DNA of 21,054 bases. It comes from RGIG7450 sp045577655 (lineage in GTDB: Bacteria; Bacillota; Clostridia; RUG12999). The stretch covers positions 1 through 21,054 of the forward strand of contig JAZNIU010000015.1 in assembly GCA_045577655.1 (NCBI GenBank), written 5' to 3'. The notes below the pieces were generated by a model, which was not told the DNA's origin, did no database searches, and saw only the letters and a program-made list of their open reading frames with translations. Of the stretch, positions 13,804-21,054 are shown piece by piece. Within the stretch, counting starts at the first letter, position 1; every line of letters begins with the position of its first letter. The position numbers were made by a program, and so were the translations under genes.

Positions 13804-13886
13804 GCGAAAGTGGCGGAACTGGCAGACGCGCACGTTTGAGGGGCGTGTGGGCAACCATACGGGTTCAAGTCCCGTCTTTCGCACCA
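13804..13886 (+). tRNA. tRNA-Leu (anticodon GAG)
   Basis: Class II tRNA. Acceptor GCGAAAG (13804-13810) pairs with CTTTCGC (13876-13882), discriminator A, encoded CCA. The anticodon stem CACGT/GCGTG encloses TTGAGGG with GAG at 13838-13840. A long variable arm (TGGGCAACCATA) and T arm GGGTTCAAGTCCC follow. Confidence 0.95.
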
Positions 13887-13923
13887 AAAAACACGGTAAT
13901 CGAAAAGATTACCGTGTTTTTTT
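13886..13923. terminator. Terminator of tRNA-Leu, shared with the opposing operon
   Basis: A long perfect stem ACACGGTAATC (13891-13901) with GATTACCGTGT (13907-13917), loop GAAAA, flanked by an A-run (13886-13891) and a T-run to 13923. The stop codon of the minus-strand hydrolase gene lies at its edge, so it ends both units. Confidence 0.9.
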
Positions 13924-15334
13924 ATTCAATTGAACCTCTTATTGTATAAATCTTAACTGTTTCATCAGGAAAAACATCTATTTTAACTATCGTCGGCGTT
14001 GTATGTATTCTTGCAGAGATTTTAAAAGTGCCGTCTTTTTCAAAATATGCAGAGGCATGGTACTCTCCGTGGTCAATAAAGTCCACAGCAACAAACCCGC
14101 CATCTTCAATATATGTTTTCTCCACTCTATGAAGCCCTGCCTTAAATTTAATTTCCCCTTCGCCCAAAAGGGTTACCAGGCAGCTTTCGTCATCAAAATC
14201 AAGTTTTATTTTATTGTATCGTCCACATTTGTCAAAAGAAAATGTCTTTCCGTTTAGTTCTTCTGCCACGGGAAGCACAGGTTCAAATCTGTCCTGAAGT
14301 TTTAGTTTTTCTATTCTGTTTTCAAGTTTAACATTACCCACCGCATTTTCTTCCAACGGAACATCTGATGTTTTGAGCATTATGTTATTATAAAAGTTCT
14401 CCAGAATGAATTCCAGTTTGTTATAATTACAACCTGAAAATATCGCAAACACCATATCATAATCAGGTGCTATAACACACATCTGACCAAATGCTCCGCA
14501 AAGTCTTGCTGTGTTATATCTGCCACGCCACATGTGATAACCATAGCCGCTTGTCCAGTCTTCTCCCATGGCTCCGTCACAGTCTTGATGTTTTCTCATT
14601 GCCTCTTCGCACCACTCTTGCGGCAGAAGTTGCTTGTCCTCCCATTTTCCTTTTGAAAGAAAGAACTGTCCCACTTTTGCAACATCTTCAAGAGTTATTC
14701 TCATACCGGAATATCCCAGACATACATTTTCGGAATTTGTTGCACAATAATGGACATTTATGCCCAGCACATCCAGAAAACGTGGTTTTAAATATTCAAT
14801 AATGTTTTTCCCTGTTTTTTTGGAAACCAACACCGAAAGAACAAAACTTGCTATATTGTCATACTGAAACTCTGTTCCCGGTTGTGTACTGCACTCTGTT
14901 TTAAAAAAATCTTCTACCAGGTCTTTTGCATTTTGCCAGTCTCCTGCCTGATGAATGGGGTGTCCGGAATGACCGGTCGCCATAATAAGCATATCTTTAA
15001 TTTTTATGGTTTTATTAACATCAGTAATATCTTTCGGTAAAACATCTGAAAAATAATCAAATACACAGTCGTCAAGGGACAGCTTCCCTTCTTTTACCAT
15101 AAACCCTATCGCAAGCTGTGTAAATGTTTTTGACGCAGAAAAAAGCATGTGGGGTGTATCTTCATTGTACGGAGAAAAATAGCCTTCTGTCAAAAGCTTG
15201 CCATGTCTTAACAGCATAAATCCGTGCGTTTCACGGAGTTCTGAGTTTAAATCCATGCTGTCAATGAAGCTGAGAATGTTAAGACTGTCAACCCCGCAGC
15301 TTTCGGGGGAAACTTTTTTAAAATATTTAGCCAT
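13922..15334 (-). CDS. Beta-lactamase-fold serine hydrolase (class C/PBP4* related)
   Basis: 470 residues of the PF00144 beta-lactamase/esterase group. The SxxK nucleophile motif is S66-A-S-K69 (FSASKTF), the YxN motif is Y158-D-N160, and the third strand carries GAFGQMCVIAPD in place of the KTG triad, which fits esterase/peptidase members better than antibiotic-degrading beta-lactamases. The catalytic domain ends near 320. A C-terminal domain of about 110 residues follows, rich in beta-strands. There is no signal peptide or lipobox, so the protein is probably cytoplasmic, unlike most family members. ATG 15334 overlaps the ybeY stop by one base (TAATG), so it is coupled to ybeY at the end of the yqfC operon. 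The substrate is unknown. Confidence 0.85.
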   Translation of the reverse strand: MAKYFKKVSPESCGVDSLNILSFIDSMDLNSELRETHGFMLLRHGKLLTEGYFSPYNEDTPHMLFSASKTFTQLAIGFMVKEGKLSLDDCVFDYFSDVLPKDITDVNKTIKIKDMLIMATGHSGHPIHQAGDWQNAKDLVEDFFKTECSTQPGTEFQYDNIASFVLSVLVSKKTGKNIIEYLKPRFLDVLGINVHYCATNSENVCLGYSGMRITLEDVAKVGQFFLSKGKWEDKQLLPQEWCEEAMRKHQDCDGAMGEDWTSGYGYHMWRGRYNTARLCGAFGQMCVIAPDYDMVFAIFSGCNYNKLEFILENFYNNIMLKTSDVPLEENAVGNVKLENRIEKLKLQDRFEPVLPVAEELNGKTFSFDKCGRYNKIKLDFDDESCLVTLLGEGEIKFKAGLHRVEKTYIEDGGFVAVDFIDHGEYHASAYFEKDGTFKISARIHTTPTIVKIDVFPDETVKIYTIRGSIE

Positions 15335-15798
15335 TATTCATCCCCCATAATTTGTTTTTCTCTTGCCCTCATAATCTTTTTATCTTCTTCACTTATATGG
15401 TCATACCCAAGAAGATGCAGACAGGAATGAACTGTCAGATACTGCAGTTCTCTCTCGAAACTGTGACCTATTTCTTCCGCCTGCGAGGAAACCTTTTCTT
15501 TGGAAATTACAATATCTCCAAGCATAATTTCCCCCTGACTGTCTGTTGGGTCCTGAGCAAAAACTGTCGGGTTTACAAAATCATACTGCGGAAAAGAAAG
15601 CACATCAGTCTCCTTGTCTATATTTCTGTAATCTCTGTTGATTTCTCTTATACCCTCATTATCTGTTATAACGACAGAAATTTCAAAATCAAAATCCACA
15701 CCTTCTGCCGCAAAAGCTTTTTGTGCAGCTTCTTTTAAACTTTCTTCTTCAATCGCCGAAAGCTTAACATCGCTGTAATCAAAAATAAAATTTATCAT
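15334..15798 (-). CDS. ybeY: Endoribonuclease YbeY (rRNA maturation factor)
   Basis: 154 residues. The metal-binding motif H124-x3-H128-x5-H134 (HSCLHLLGYDH) that defines YbeY is intact, and the upstream blocks NRDYRNIDKETDVLSFP (54-70) and LGDIVISKEKV (93-103) are typical. YbeY takes part in 16S rRNA 3'-end processing and ribosome quality control. ATG 15798 overlaps the phoH stop (ATGA). Confidence 0.95.
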   Translation of the reverse strand: MINFIFDYSDVKLSAIEEESLKEAAQKAFAAEGVDFDFEISVVITDNEGIREINRDYRNIDKETDVLSFPQYDFVNPTVFAQDPTDSQGEIMLGDIVISKEKVSSQAEEIGHSFERELQYLTVHSCLHLLGYDHISEEDKKIMRAREKQIMGDE

Positions 15799-16775
15799 TT
15801 TGTCACCTGTTTGCTTGTCCTTTGTTTCTGTGAATGGTTTTCGTACGCTTTAATTATCTTCTGAACAAGAGGATGTCTTACAACATCAAGTTCACTGAAC
15901 TTGCAGAATTCAATTCCTTTGATGTTTTTAAGAACTCTTATAGCATCTTTAAGACCGGACATAATGCCGCCGGGCAAGTCTATTTGTGTTATATCCCCTG
16001 TAATTACTGCCTTTGACCCGAATCCTATTCTTGTCAAAAACATTTTCATTTGCTGGGGTGTTGTGTTCTGCGCCTCATCAAGAATTATAAAAGCATCATC
16101 AAGCGTTCTGCCTCGCATATATGCAAGAGGCGCAATTTCAAGCGCACCCTTTTCTACATTTCTCTGGTAAGCTTCATATCCCATTGTTTCATACAATGCA
16201 TCATACAGCGGTCTTAAATATGGGTCAATCTTGGTCTGCAAATCGCCCGGCAAAAATCCAAGCTTTTCACCTGCTTCAACTGCAGGTCTTGTAAGAATTA
16301 TTTTATTTACTTCCTTGTTTCTAAACGCTTTAACCGCCATTGCAACCGCCAGATAGGTCTTACCTGTGCCGGCAGGGCCAACACCGAAAACAATGGTATT
16401 TTCGGCTATTGCATCAACATATTTTTGCTGGCCAAGTGTTTTTGCTTTTATCGGCCGGCCTGTTGCACTGATGCAGATAACATCGTTGCTCATTTCGGCA
16501 ATCTGTGTTTCCTGGCCGTTTCTAACCATAGATATTATATAACCAATATTCTGAGCGTTTAAAACCTCTCCGCGTTCAATGTTTTCAAGAAGATTTCGTA
16601 TAACTTTTTCGGCCAGCAGTACATTTTCTTCTGCGCCTTCAATTTTAAGCAGAGTATCGCGGGCAAGTACGGTTACGTCAAATTCTTCCTCAACCAGTTT
16701 TATGTTTTCGTCATAGCTCCCAAAAAGAGATATCATAGTTCCGGTATTTTCTATTTCAAGAGTTTTCTCCGACAT
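15795..16775 (-). CDS. phoH: PhoH-family ATPase (PhoH-like, YqfE type)
   Basis: 326 residues: an N-terminal region containing a KH-like domain (about 1-100) and a RecA-like P-loop domain. Walker A is GPAGTGKT (133-140) and Walker B FIILDEAQN (229-237). The block LTRPAVEAGEKLGFLPGD (161-178) and the sensor TGDITQIDLPGG (259-270) are characteristic of PhoH. Members are ATP-dependent RNA-associated proteins, often next to ybeY. The frame extends to 16808, but GAGGAGG lies seven bases before ATG 16775 and MSEKTLEIEN is the natural beginning. The gene overlaps yqfD by 20 bases. The name phoH reflects the family, not a proven phosphate response. Confidence 0.94.
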   Translation of the reverse strand: MSEKTLEIENTGTMISLFGSYDENIKLVEEEFDVTVLARDTLLKIEGAEENVLLAEKVIRNLLENIERGEVLNAQNIGYIISMVRNGQETQIAEMSNDVICISATGRPIKAKTLGQQKYVDAIAENTIVFGVGPAGTGKTYLAVAMAVKAFRNKEVNKIILTRPAVEAGEKLGFLPGDLQTKIDPYLRPLYDALYETMGYEAYQRNVEKGALEIAPLAYMRGRTLDDAFIILDEAQNTTPQQMKMFLTRIGFGSKAVITGDITQIDLPGGIMSGLKDAIRVLKNIKGIEFCKFSELDVVRHPLVQKIIKAYENHSQKQRTSKQVTK

Positions 16776-17958
16776 GTGTTTCCTCCTCAATGGGTTGTTT
16801 TTCTGCAATTTGCATATTGCACAGTGCTTCTATCCGCACTCGTACAACGTCTTTTTCAATGTTTTCATGAAAAAAATATCTTTCTTTGATTGTACCACCA
16901 TTGACCTCTTTTTGCAATAGATTTTCCAAATATTTTTCTGCATCTGAAATAACACTTTCCCGGCTCAGCGGCAATCTTTTTGTTATGGTTTCCCTGAAAA
17001 CATTTTTTATAATTGAAACGGGAAAATAAATGTCTCCGATTTTTAACGGCACAAAAATCTGCTGCGTTTCAAACTGCTTAAAATTGTTTCTTCCGCCGGG
17101 TAGGTTAAGCTGAGATTTTCCAAAACACAAAACATAATTTGTTTTTTGTTTGCCTGTAGGTACTGCTTTTTCCTCATATAAAAGGTAATCGCCGCTTTCG
17201 CTGAAAAAAACATCCGCCATAACTGTGCCGCTGCTGTGAACCCCTCTCGCTCCGACAACTTTACTGTCTAAAATTCCTCCTGCAAGAAGCTGTCCTTTTG
17301 AAACCCACGCCCCTGCAGTTGTCATCGCTCTTCCTTCTGTTATCATGGCAAGCGTAACTTTTCCGCTGTGTGTAGCTACAAGATTGCACGGTTCGTTTAC
17401 ATTTACCCTGTCGGGAATCTTCACACGCTTCCTGTAATCAACAAAAATTTTTGTGCCCTTTTTTTCCGTCCATATCCATTCAATTTCTGGATTTATATTC
17501 ATCATAATAGCCTGAATTTTTTTAGAATCAATGTTGTTAATTTCGACCCCTATGTCAAGCCCTGCTTTTTTCAGTTCTTCCCTTAGCTGAGGTTCGGGGA
17601 TGTCTCCATCTGCGATTTCTATGTACCAGACTCTGGATGTCATCCACATAAAAAGAATTGCTGCAATGAAAAACCCTATTATAAGACCACTGCGCGAAAA
17701 AAGTTTTTTTATTATAACAGGAGCACCTTTTTTCTCTACAACCTCATAGCTTACATCTGTTATTGCTGCGATGTCTGGAATAAGATTAAATCCCGCAAGG
17801 CTTATACAGGAATACACCGTGTCTGACCCGGTTTTTTTTATTTTCCAGAGGTAAATGTTCTGTTTTGTACAAAGATTTATAAAACGTTCTATGTGTTTTC
17901 CTGTAATTTTAATTTTTACATAACCTTTAAAAAAATTGATTATATTCAGTATAAACAC
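16756..17958 (-). CDS. yqfD: Sporulation protein YqfD
   Basis: 400 residues, matching YqfD, a mother-cell membrane protein under sigma E in Bacillus. A cytoplasmic N-terminal domain (1-88) contains GYVKIKITGKHIERFINLC and TVYSCISLAGFN. A single transmembrane segment lies at about 90-107 (SGLIIGFFIAAILFMWM), followed by SRVWYIEI and a large external domain with IEWIWTEKKGTKIFVDYRKR, VATHSGKVTLAM and GQLLAGGIL. Start is GTG 17958 with GGAGGG upstream. It follows yqfC by 13 bases and overlaps phoH. Confidence 0.93.
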   Translation of the reverse strand: MFILNIINFFKGYVKIKITGKHIERFINLCTKQNIYLWKIKKTGSDTVYSCISLAGFNLIPDIAAITDVSYEVVEKKGAPVIIKKLFSRSGLIIGFFIAAILFMWMTSRVWYIEIADGDIPEPQLREELKKAGLDIGVEINNIDSKKIQAIMMNINPEIEWIWTEKKGTKIFVDYRKRVKIPDRVNVNEPCNLVATHSGKVTLAMITEGRAMTTAGAWVSKGQLLAGGILDSKVVGARGVHSSGTVMADVFFSESGDYLLYEEKAVPTGKQKTNYVLCFGKSQLNLPGGRNNFKQFETQQIFVPLKIGDIYFPVSIIKNVFRETITKRLPLSRESVISDAEKYLENLLQKEVNGGTIKERYFFHENIEKDVVRVRIEALCNMQIAEKQPIEEETHVGENS

Positions 17959-17971
17959 ATCTGTCCCTCCA

Positions 17972-18265
17972 TCAGAAAATATATTTTACACCATTTATTA
18001 CACCCTTTATAGAAATATATTCTTCCGTTATGCCGGTAATTTCCAGCTTTTCTCCCAAAATTTCCATAATAAATTGTGTTGTGTTTAATTTGATAATATT
18101 TTCCGAATAGTCTATTATTCCTTTATATCCTTCTACTGTCGCTTCATGAATCCCGGTAATATTAAGAGAAGTTATTATCCCACTTTTGTCTTTTGGAATT
18201 TCAAAAAGTTCCAGCATTTTTTCTGAAACCTTTTTTTCGGGCAACTCATTTTTTTCTTTTTTCAA
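17972..18265 (-). CDS. yqfC: Sporulation protein YqfC
   Basis: About 97 residues of the YabP/YqfC family. Typical content: LFEIPKDKSGIITSLNITGIHEATVEGYKGIIDYSENIIKLNT, then LEITGITEEYISIKGVINGV, a small all-beta protein. In Bacillus it is a sigma-E-dependent mother-cell gene whose product is associated with YqfD. The frame begins with GTG at 18274, but that codon overlaps the GGAG ribosome binding site. TTG 18265, eight bases after GGAG, is the better start. First gene of the yqfC-yqfD-phoH-ybeY-hydrolase operon, divergent from ylbJ. Confidence 0.92.
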   Translation of the reverse strand: MKKEKNELPEKKVSEKMLELFEIPKDKSGIITSLNITGIHEATVEGYKGIIDYSENIIKLNTTQFIMEILGEKLEITGITEEYISIKGVINGVKYIF

Positions 18266-18297
18266 ACTATTCACTCCTTAAAAACATTTTTATGCCA

Positions 18298-18329
18298 TAT
18301 ATGTTATTTTAATGATTAAATAACATATA
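18298..18329. repeat. Perfect palindrome between divergent yqfC and ylbJ
   Basis: Arms TATATGTTATTT (18298-18309) and AAATAACATATA (18318-18329) are exact complements, with an 8-base spacer TAATGATT. Read in either direction the sequence contains GTTATTT, 14 bases, then CATATATG or CATATACA, loosely similar to sigma-E -35/-10 elements. It lies in the only non-coding DNA between two sporulation genes. It could be a shared promoter/operator. No T-tract or gene order supports a terminator. Confidence 0.65.
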
Positions 18330-18347
18330 CATTAAGTGGTGATTGTA

Positions 18348-19406
18348 TTGAAATATTCTAATCTTTTTTTTATATTCTCTGCTATATACACTCTGCTGCT
18401 TCTGATATTTTCAAATGAAGTAATATTGGCAGCAAGGCATGCCCTATCGTTATGTTATATGTCTTTAATTCCGTCGTTGTTTCCTTTTTTTATATGCAGC
18501 AAACTGCTGCTGGAAACTGGCGGTGTACATATCTTTTCCAAACTTTTTTCAAAGATTATGAAACCTCTTTTCGGTCTTAGCGGAGAAAGCTCGGTTGCAA
18601 TGATAGTTGGATTTATAAGCGGATATCCCATTGGAGCCAAAACTGCAACAGACCTTTTTATCTCAGGTAATATAACCAAATCGGAAGCCGAAAAGTTGCT
18701 AGCTTTTTGCAATAACTGTGGTCCGATGTTTATAATCGGTTCGGTTGGTACAACTCTGCTTTCAAATTCTAAAGACGGTTTGCTTTTATATTTGTCGCAT
18801 ATCATTTCTTCTTTTTGTGTGGCAATTTTTATGAGAAACATCCCCTGCACAACCAAAAGCACTAAAAGAAAGCAGTCCGGTTATGACAGCTCTTTTGGAG
18901 AAGCATTTTCAGATGCAATATCCACATCAGTTACTTCAATGCTTAAAATCTGCGGCTTTGTACTCTTTTTTGCAATTCTGATGAGTTTTATTGAAATGAT
19001 GGGGATTATTAAAGCCATTTCCTCTCTGGGACTTGATTATACGCTTATAAAAACCCTTTTTTATGGTTTTTTTGAATGTGCCGGCGGTTGCGTTGCGGCA
19101 TCCAATTTAAAATTTAATAAAATACTTGTGTATATGCTGCTGTCATCCATCCTGTGCTGGTCAGGAATAAGTGTTCATCTACAGGTACTCGGGATAATAA
19201 AAAAAGCGAAACTATCGCCTAAGCTTTACTTTAAAGGAAAAGCTTTAATGGCAATAATTTCGCCTGTTATAACATATATAGTTTTTAATTTTAAAAAGAT
19301 ATCACATTTAATTACAAACTACCCGCTAATGTTTGTTGTGTCTTTTATCTTGATTATCTGTACTTTGCACTGCCGTCAAGGTAACAGAACAAATCGCCCT
19401 GTCTGA
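18348..19406 (+). CDS. ylbJ: Sporulation integral membrane protein YlbJ
   Basis: 352 residues, polytopic, with about eight hydrophobic segments and nucleoside-recognition-gate-type sequences. Hallmarks are IPSLFPFFICSKLL, VGFISGYPIGAKTATDLF, a mid-protein CNNCGPMFIIGSVG and a later LKICGFVLFFAIL and FECAGGC. YlbJ is a sigma-E-dependent mother-cell membrane protein needed for normal spores in Bacillus. The frame could begin with GTG 18336 or 18339, but GGTGAT at 18338-18343 looks like the ribosome binding site, so TTG 18348 (MKYSNLFF) is preferred. It is divergent from yqfC, and its last 53 bases overlap the end of the convergent radical SAM gene. Confidence 0.9.
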   Translation: MKYSNLFFIFSAIYTLLLLIFSNEVILAARHALSLCYMSLIPSLFPFFICSKLLLETGGVHIFSKLFSKIMKPLFGLSGESSVAMIVGFISGYPIGAKTATDLFISGNITKSEAEKLLAFCNNCGPMFIIGSVGTTLLSNSKDGLLLYLSHIISSFCVAIFMRNIPCTTKSTKRKQSGYDSSFGEAFSDAISTSVTSMLKICGFVLFFAILMSFIEMMGIIKAISSLGLDYTLIKTLFYGFFECAGGCVAASNLKFNKILVYMLLSSILCWSGISVHLQVLGIIKKAKLSPKLYFKGKALMAIISPVITYIVFNFKKISHLITNYPLMFVVSFILIICTLHCRQGNRTNRPV

Positions 19407-20289
19407 AACTGTTTTTATTCATTTTTTCTTCAATCATATCACGTATTTTCCACCAGCTTGTATTGTCGTTAGCAATAACACAGTCGGCTTCGGGAACACG
19501 TCCAATAATTCTTTCAACAACAATTTCGGGCGAAAGGTGGCGCAGAAAAAGCACACATCTGTCAGCATATTCTCCCGCCCCTAAAAGTTTTACTTCTCCA
19601 CTAAGATACATTTTTTCAAGCGGTGTATTTTTAACAACATAAAGAGAATGGAGTTTTACTCCGTCAACTTTAAGTGCAGATAAAATTTTTGCTCCCTCAG
19701 CAACATCTTCCCGATCATCCCACGGCAAGTCGGGAATCATGTGAGCACATATTCTTAGCCCATATTTTTTTGCCGCATTTACACAATCGATAAACTGAGC
19801 CAGGTCGTGCCCCCTGTTTAAAATTTTCAGTGTTTTATAATTTACCGTCTGAAGTCCCAGCTCAAGTGTTGTTTCAATATTATATTTTTCTTTTATCTCT
19901 TTTAAAAAAACAAGATGGTCTTCAGCAACACAGTCGGGACGTGTAGAAATTCCAATTTCAACGACATCTTCCTCTGCAGCTTCGGTAATATATTTTTTAA
20001 AATCGGAAAAAGGCAGATATGTATTTGAAAAGTTCTGAAAATAGGCAATAAATTTTTTTGCATTATATTTTCCGCCGATATATTCTCTGTTTTTCCTGAT
20101 TTGATTTGAAACAGAAAGGTCAGAAGACAAACTTTCGTAGCCGACCCCCTTTTCTCCGCAATAAATGCATCCTCCGGTCCCAAGTGTTCCGTCTCGGTTC
20201 GGACAGGTTGCCGGTAAATTTATCGGAAGTTTATATACCTTTTCCCCATATTTCGCTTTTAAATAATCCGAATACACGTTATATAACAT
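19354..20289 (-). CDS. TIGR01212-family radical SAM protein (YhcC-like)
   Basis: 311 residues. The radical SAM cluster cysteines are C29, C41 and C44 in CPNRDGTLGTGGCIYC, the spaced C-x11-C-x2-C pattern of the TIGR01212/YhcC group, related to the Elp3 family. Supporting blocks are VYKLPINLPATCPNRDG near the start, FIAYFQNFSNTY, EIGISTRPDCV, LELGLQTVNYKTLKILNRGHD and HMIPDLPWDD. The family's reaction is not established, so no substrate is given. ATG 20289 lies three bases after the pfkA stop with GGAG inside pfkA, so the two are co-transcribed. The 3' end overlaps ylbJ on the other strand by 53 bases. Confidence 0.9.
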   Translation of the reverse strand: MLYNVYSDYLKAKYGEKVYKLPINLPATCPNRDGTLGTGGCIYCGEKGVGYESLSSDLSVSNQIRKNREYIGGKYNAKKFIAYFQNFSNTYLPFSDFKKYITEAAEEDVVEIGISTRPDCVAEDHLVFLKEIKEKYNIETTLELGLQTVNYKTLKILNRGHDLAQFIDCVNAAKKYGLRICAHMIPDLPWDDREDVAEGAKILSALKVDGVKLHSLYVVKNTPLEKMYLSGEVKLLGAGEYADRCVLFLRHLSPEIVVERIIGRVPEADCVIANDNTSWWKIRDMIEEKMNKNSFRQGDLFCYLDGSAKYR

Positions 20290-20292
20290 TTT

Positions 20293-21054
20293 TTATTTAT
20301 CTCCAAAACTTATGCCAATAGTCCTCGCAATTTCTACAAGCTCATCCTTTGGACTTACAGGTCTGAAATTGCTGTTCATATCACTTGTCGGAATAACCTC
20401 TTCAAGTGTAGTCGTTGTAAGCTTGCCCTGTCTTAAACAAACCATGTGTTTGTTTTTTCCGGACATAAGTGCATCAATTGCGAAAGAACCATATCTTGTG
20501 CACAAAACTCTGTCTGCAGCCGAAGGCGAGCCACCTCTTGCAATGTGTGAAAGCGCAACTGCACGTGCTTCAACGTCCATAATTGTTTCGCTGATTGCAT
20601 AACCGTTTTCGTCTCTATCAGAATTTATCATATCCTGCAGTCTTGAAGCTATTGTATCGCCAATCCCTTTAAGTTTAAACCCATCGGGAGAAAAATCTGT
20701 AGCTGTACCGGAAAACTTTCCCTCAGGATTTTTTACACCTTCCGAAACAACAACAATGGCATACTGTTTGTCCGATTTTAAAGCTTCTTTGACTTTTCGT
20801 GCCACAAGGTTAATATCATATTCAATTTCGGGAATAAGTATCACATCTGCTCCACCTGCTATACCCGAATGAAGTGCAAGATGCCCGGCGTTTCTGCCCA
20901 TAACCTCAAGCACCATTATTCTGTGATGTGCTTCTCCTGTTGTCTTAAGTGCATCAACAGCATCAGTGCATCTTGTTATGGCAGTGTCAAATCCAAAAGT
21001 AACGTCAGTGGAATTAAGGTCGTTGTCAATTGTTTTGGGAACGCCAATAACTTT
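20293..21054 (-). CDS. pfkA: 6-phosphofructokinase, C-terminal 253 residues
   Basis: The 5' part lies beyond the window end; the frame is open to base 21054. The visible part begins with VIGVPKTIDNDLNSTDVTFGFDTA, containing the substrate/catalytic TIDND, then EVMGRNAGHLALHSGIAGGADVILIPE, IVVVSEGV and IARGGSPSAADRVL, all standard phosphofructokinase signatures. Lysine before TIDND (PKTIDND, not PGTIDND) and VTFGFDTA place it in the group-III/mixed-substrate or pyrophosphate-related clade rather than with E. coli PfkA. The phosphate donor is decided by the GGDGT/GGDDT motif, which is outside the window. It is followed by the radical SAM gene after a three-base gap. The frame has an internal ATG at 20916, which is not the start. 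Confidence 0.93.
   Translation of the reverse strand, partial: KVIGVPKTIDNDLNSTDVTFGFDTAITRCTDAVDALKTTGEAHHRIMVLEVMGRNAGHLALHSGIAGGADVILIPEIEYDINLVARKVKEALKSDKQYAIVVVSEGVKNPEGKFSGTATDFSPDGFKLKGIGDTIASRLQDMINSDRDENGYAISETIMDVEARAVALSHIARGGSPSAADRVLCTRYGSFAIDALMSGKNKHMVCLRQGKLTTTTLEEVIPTSDMNSNFRPVSPKDELVEIARTIGISFGDK

Noticed and set aside
13713..13949. A 78-residue plus-strand reading frame
   Set aside because: It runs through the orphan hairpin, the tRNA-Leu promoter and the whole tRNA-Leu gene; it has no ribosome binding site and is explained by the tRNA.
14200..15140. Antibiotic-resistance beta-lactamase
   Set aside because: The SxxK and YxN motifs are present, but the protein lacks a signal peptide and a KTG triad, so it fits esterase/peptidase-like members and resistance should not be inferred.
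16776..16808. Longer N-terminus for PhoH (start at 16808)
   Set aside because: GAGGAGG lies seven bases before ATG 16775; the extension is just overlap with yqfD.
1..21054. CRISPR array, prophage, transposase or defence genes
   Set aside because: No regularly spaced repeats and no integrase, transposase, nuclease-defence or toxin-antitoxin signatures were seen; gene content is chromosomal core.

Overview
The window is AT-rich and encodes a typical endospore-forming Clostridia-type Firmicute. The evidence is a set of conserved sporulation genes (ytxC-like, yunB, yqfC, yqfD, ylbJ), Firmicute gene orders (trmN6-rsmI; rimP-nusA-rnpM-ylxQ-infB-rbfA-nrnA-truB; yqfC-yqfD-phoH-ybeY), strong GGAGG ribosome binding sites, frequent TTG/GTG starts and tRNA genes that encode their own CCA. 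No species can be named. Almost every gene is a recognisable chromosomal housekeeping or sporulation gene. There is no prophage, transposase, CRISPR array or defence island.

Layout. 1-1239 (+): 3' end of a tRNA adenine-N6 methyltransferase and rsmI, closed by a terminator shared with the opposing operon. 1258-3402 (-): a GME-fold-like gene (DUF6873-like), ytxC-like and trmB. 3436-4267 (+): a small one-span membrane peptide with its own promoter, then yunB. 4264-5100 (-): an unpaired class I fumarase alpha subunit. 5190-5537: tRNA-Arg(ACG) with promoter and terminator, followed by a structured ~190-nt element that ends in a second, exact 47-nt copy of the tRNA 3' end plus terminator. 5541-6660 (+): a two-span membrane protein and a TetR-type regulator. 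6666-13532 (-): the long rimP-to-truB translation/transcription operon ending in a Dabb-domain gene. 13533-13803: intergenic region with the rimP promoter and leader hairpin, an orphan terminator-like hairpin and the tRNA-Leu promoter. 13804-13886 (+): tRNA-Leu(GAG). 13922-18265 (-): yqfC-yqfD-phoH-ybeY and a beta-lactamase-fold hydrolase. 18348-19406 (+): ylbJ. 19354-21054 (-): a TIGR01212-type radical SAM gene and the 3' part of 6-phosphofructokinase.

How the genes work together. The two large minus-strand operons carry ribosome maturation and translation initiation (RimP, RbfA, IF2, YbeY), transcription elongation (NusA), RNA modification or decay (TruB, NrnA-like, RnpM) and mother-cell sporulation functions (YqfC/YqfD, with YlbJ divergent). 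Genes are tightly packed, often with 4- or 20-nt overlaps.

The least explained items are: the tRNA-Arg-associated repeat element; an orphan perfect hairpin plus T-run at 13699-13742; a perfect palindrome between the divergent yqfC and ylbJ genes; the fumarase alpha gene without a beta partner beside it; and the membrane-protein/TetR pair with a palindrome in its leader. I see no clearly new multi-gene system. The tRNA-associated element is the best candidate for something undescribed.
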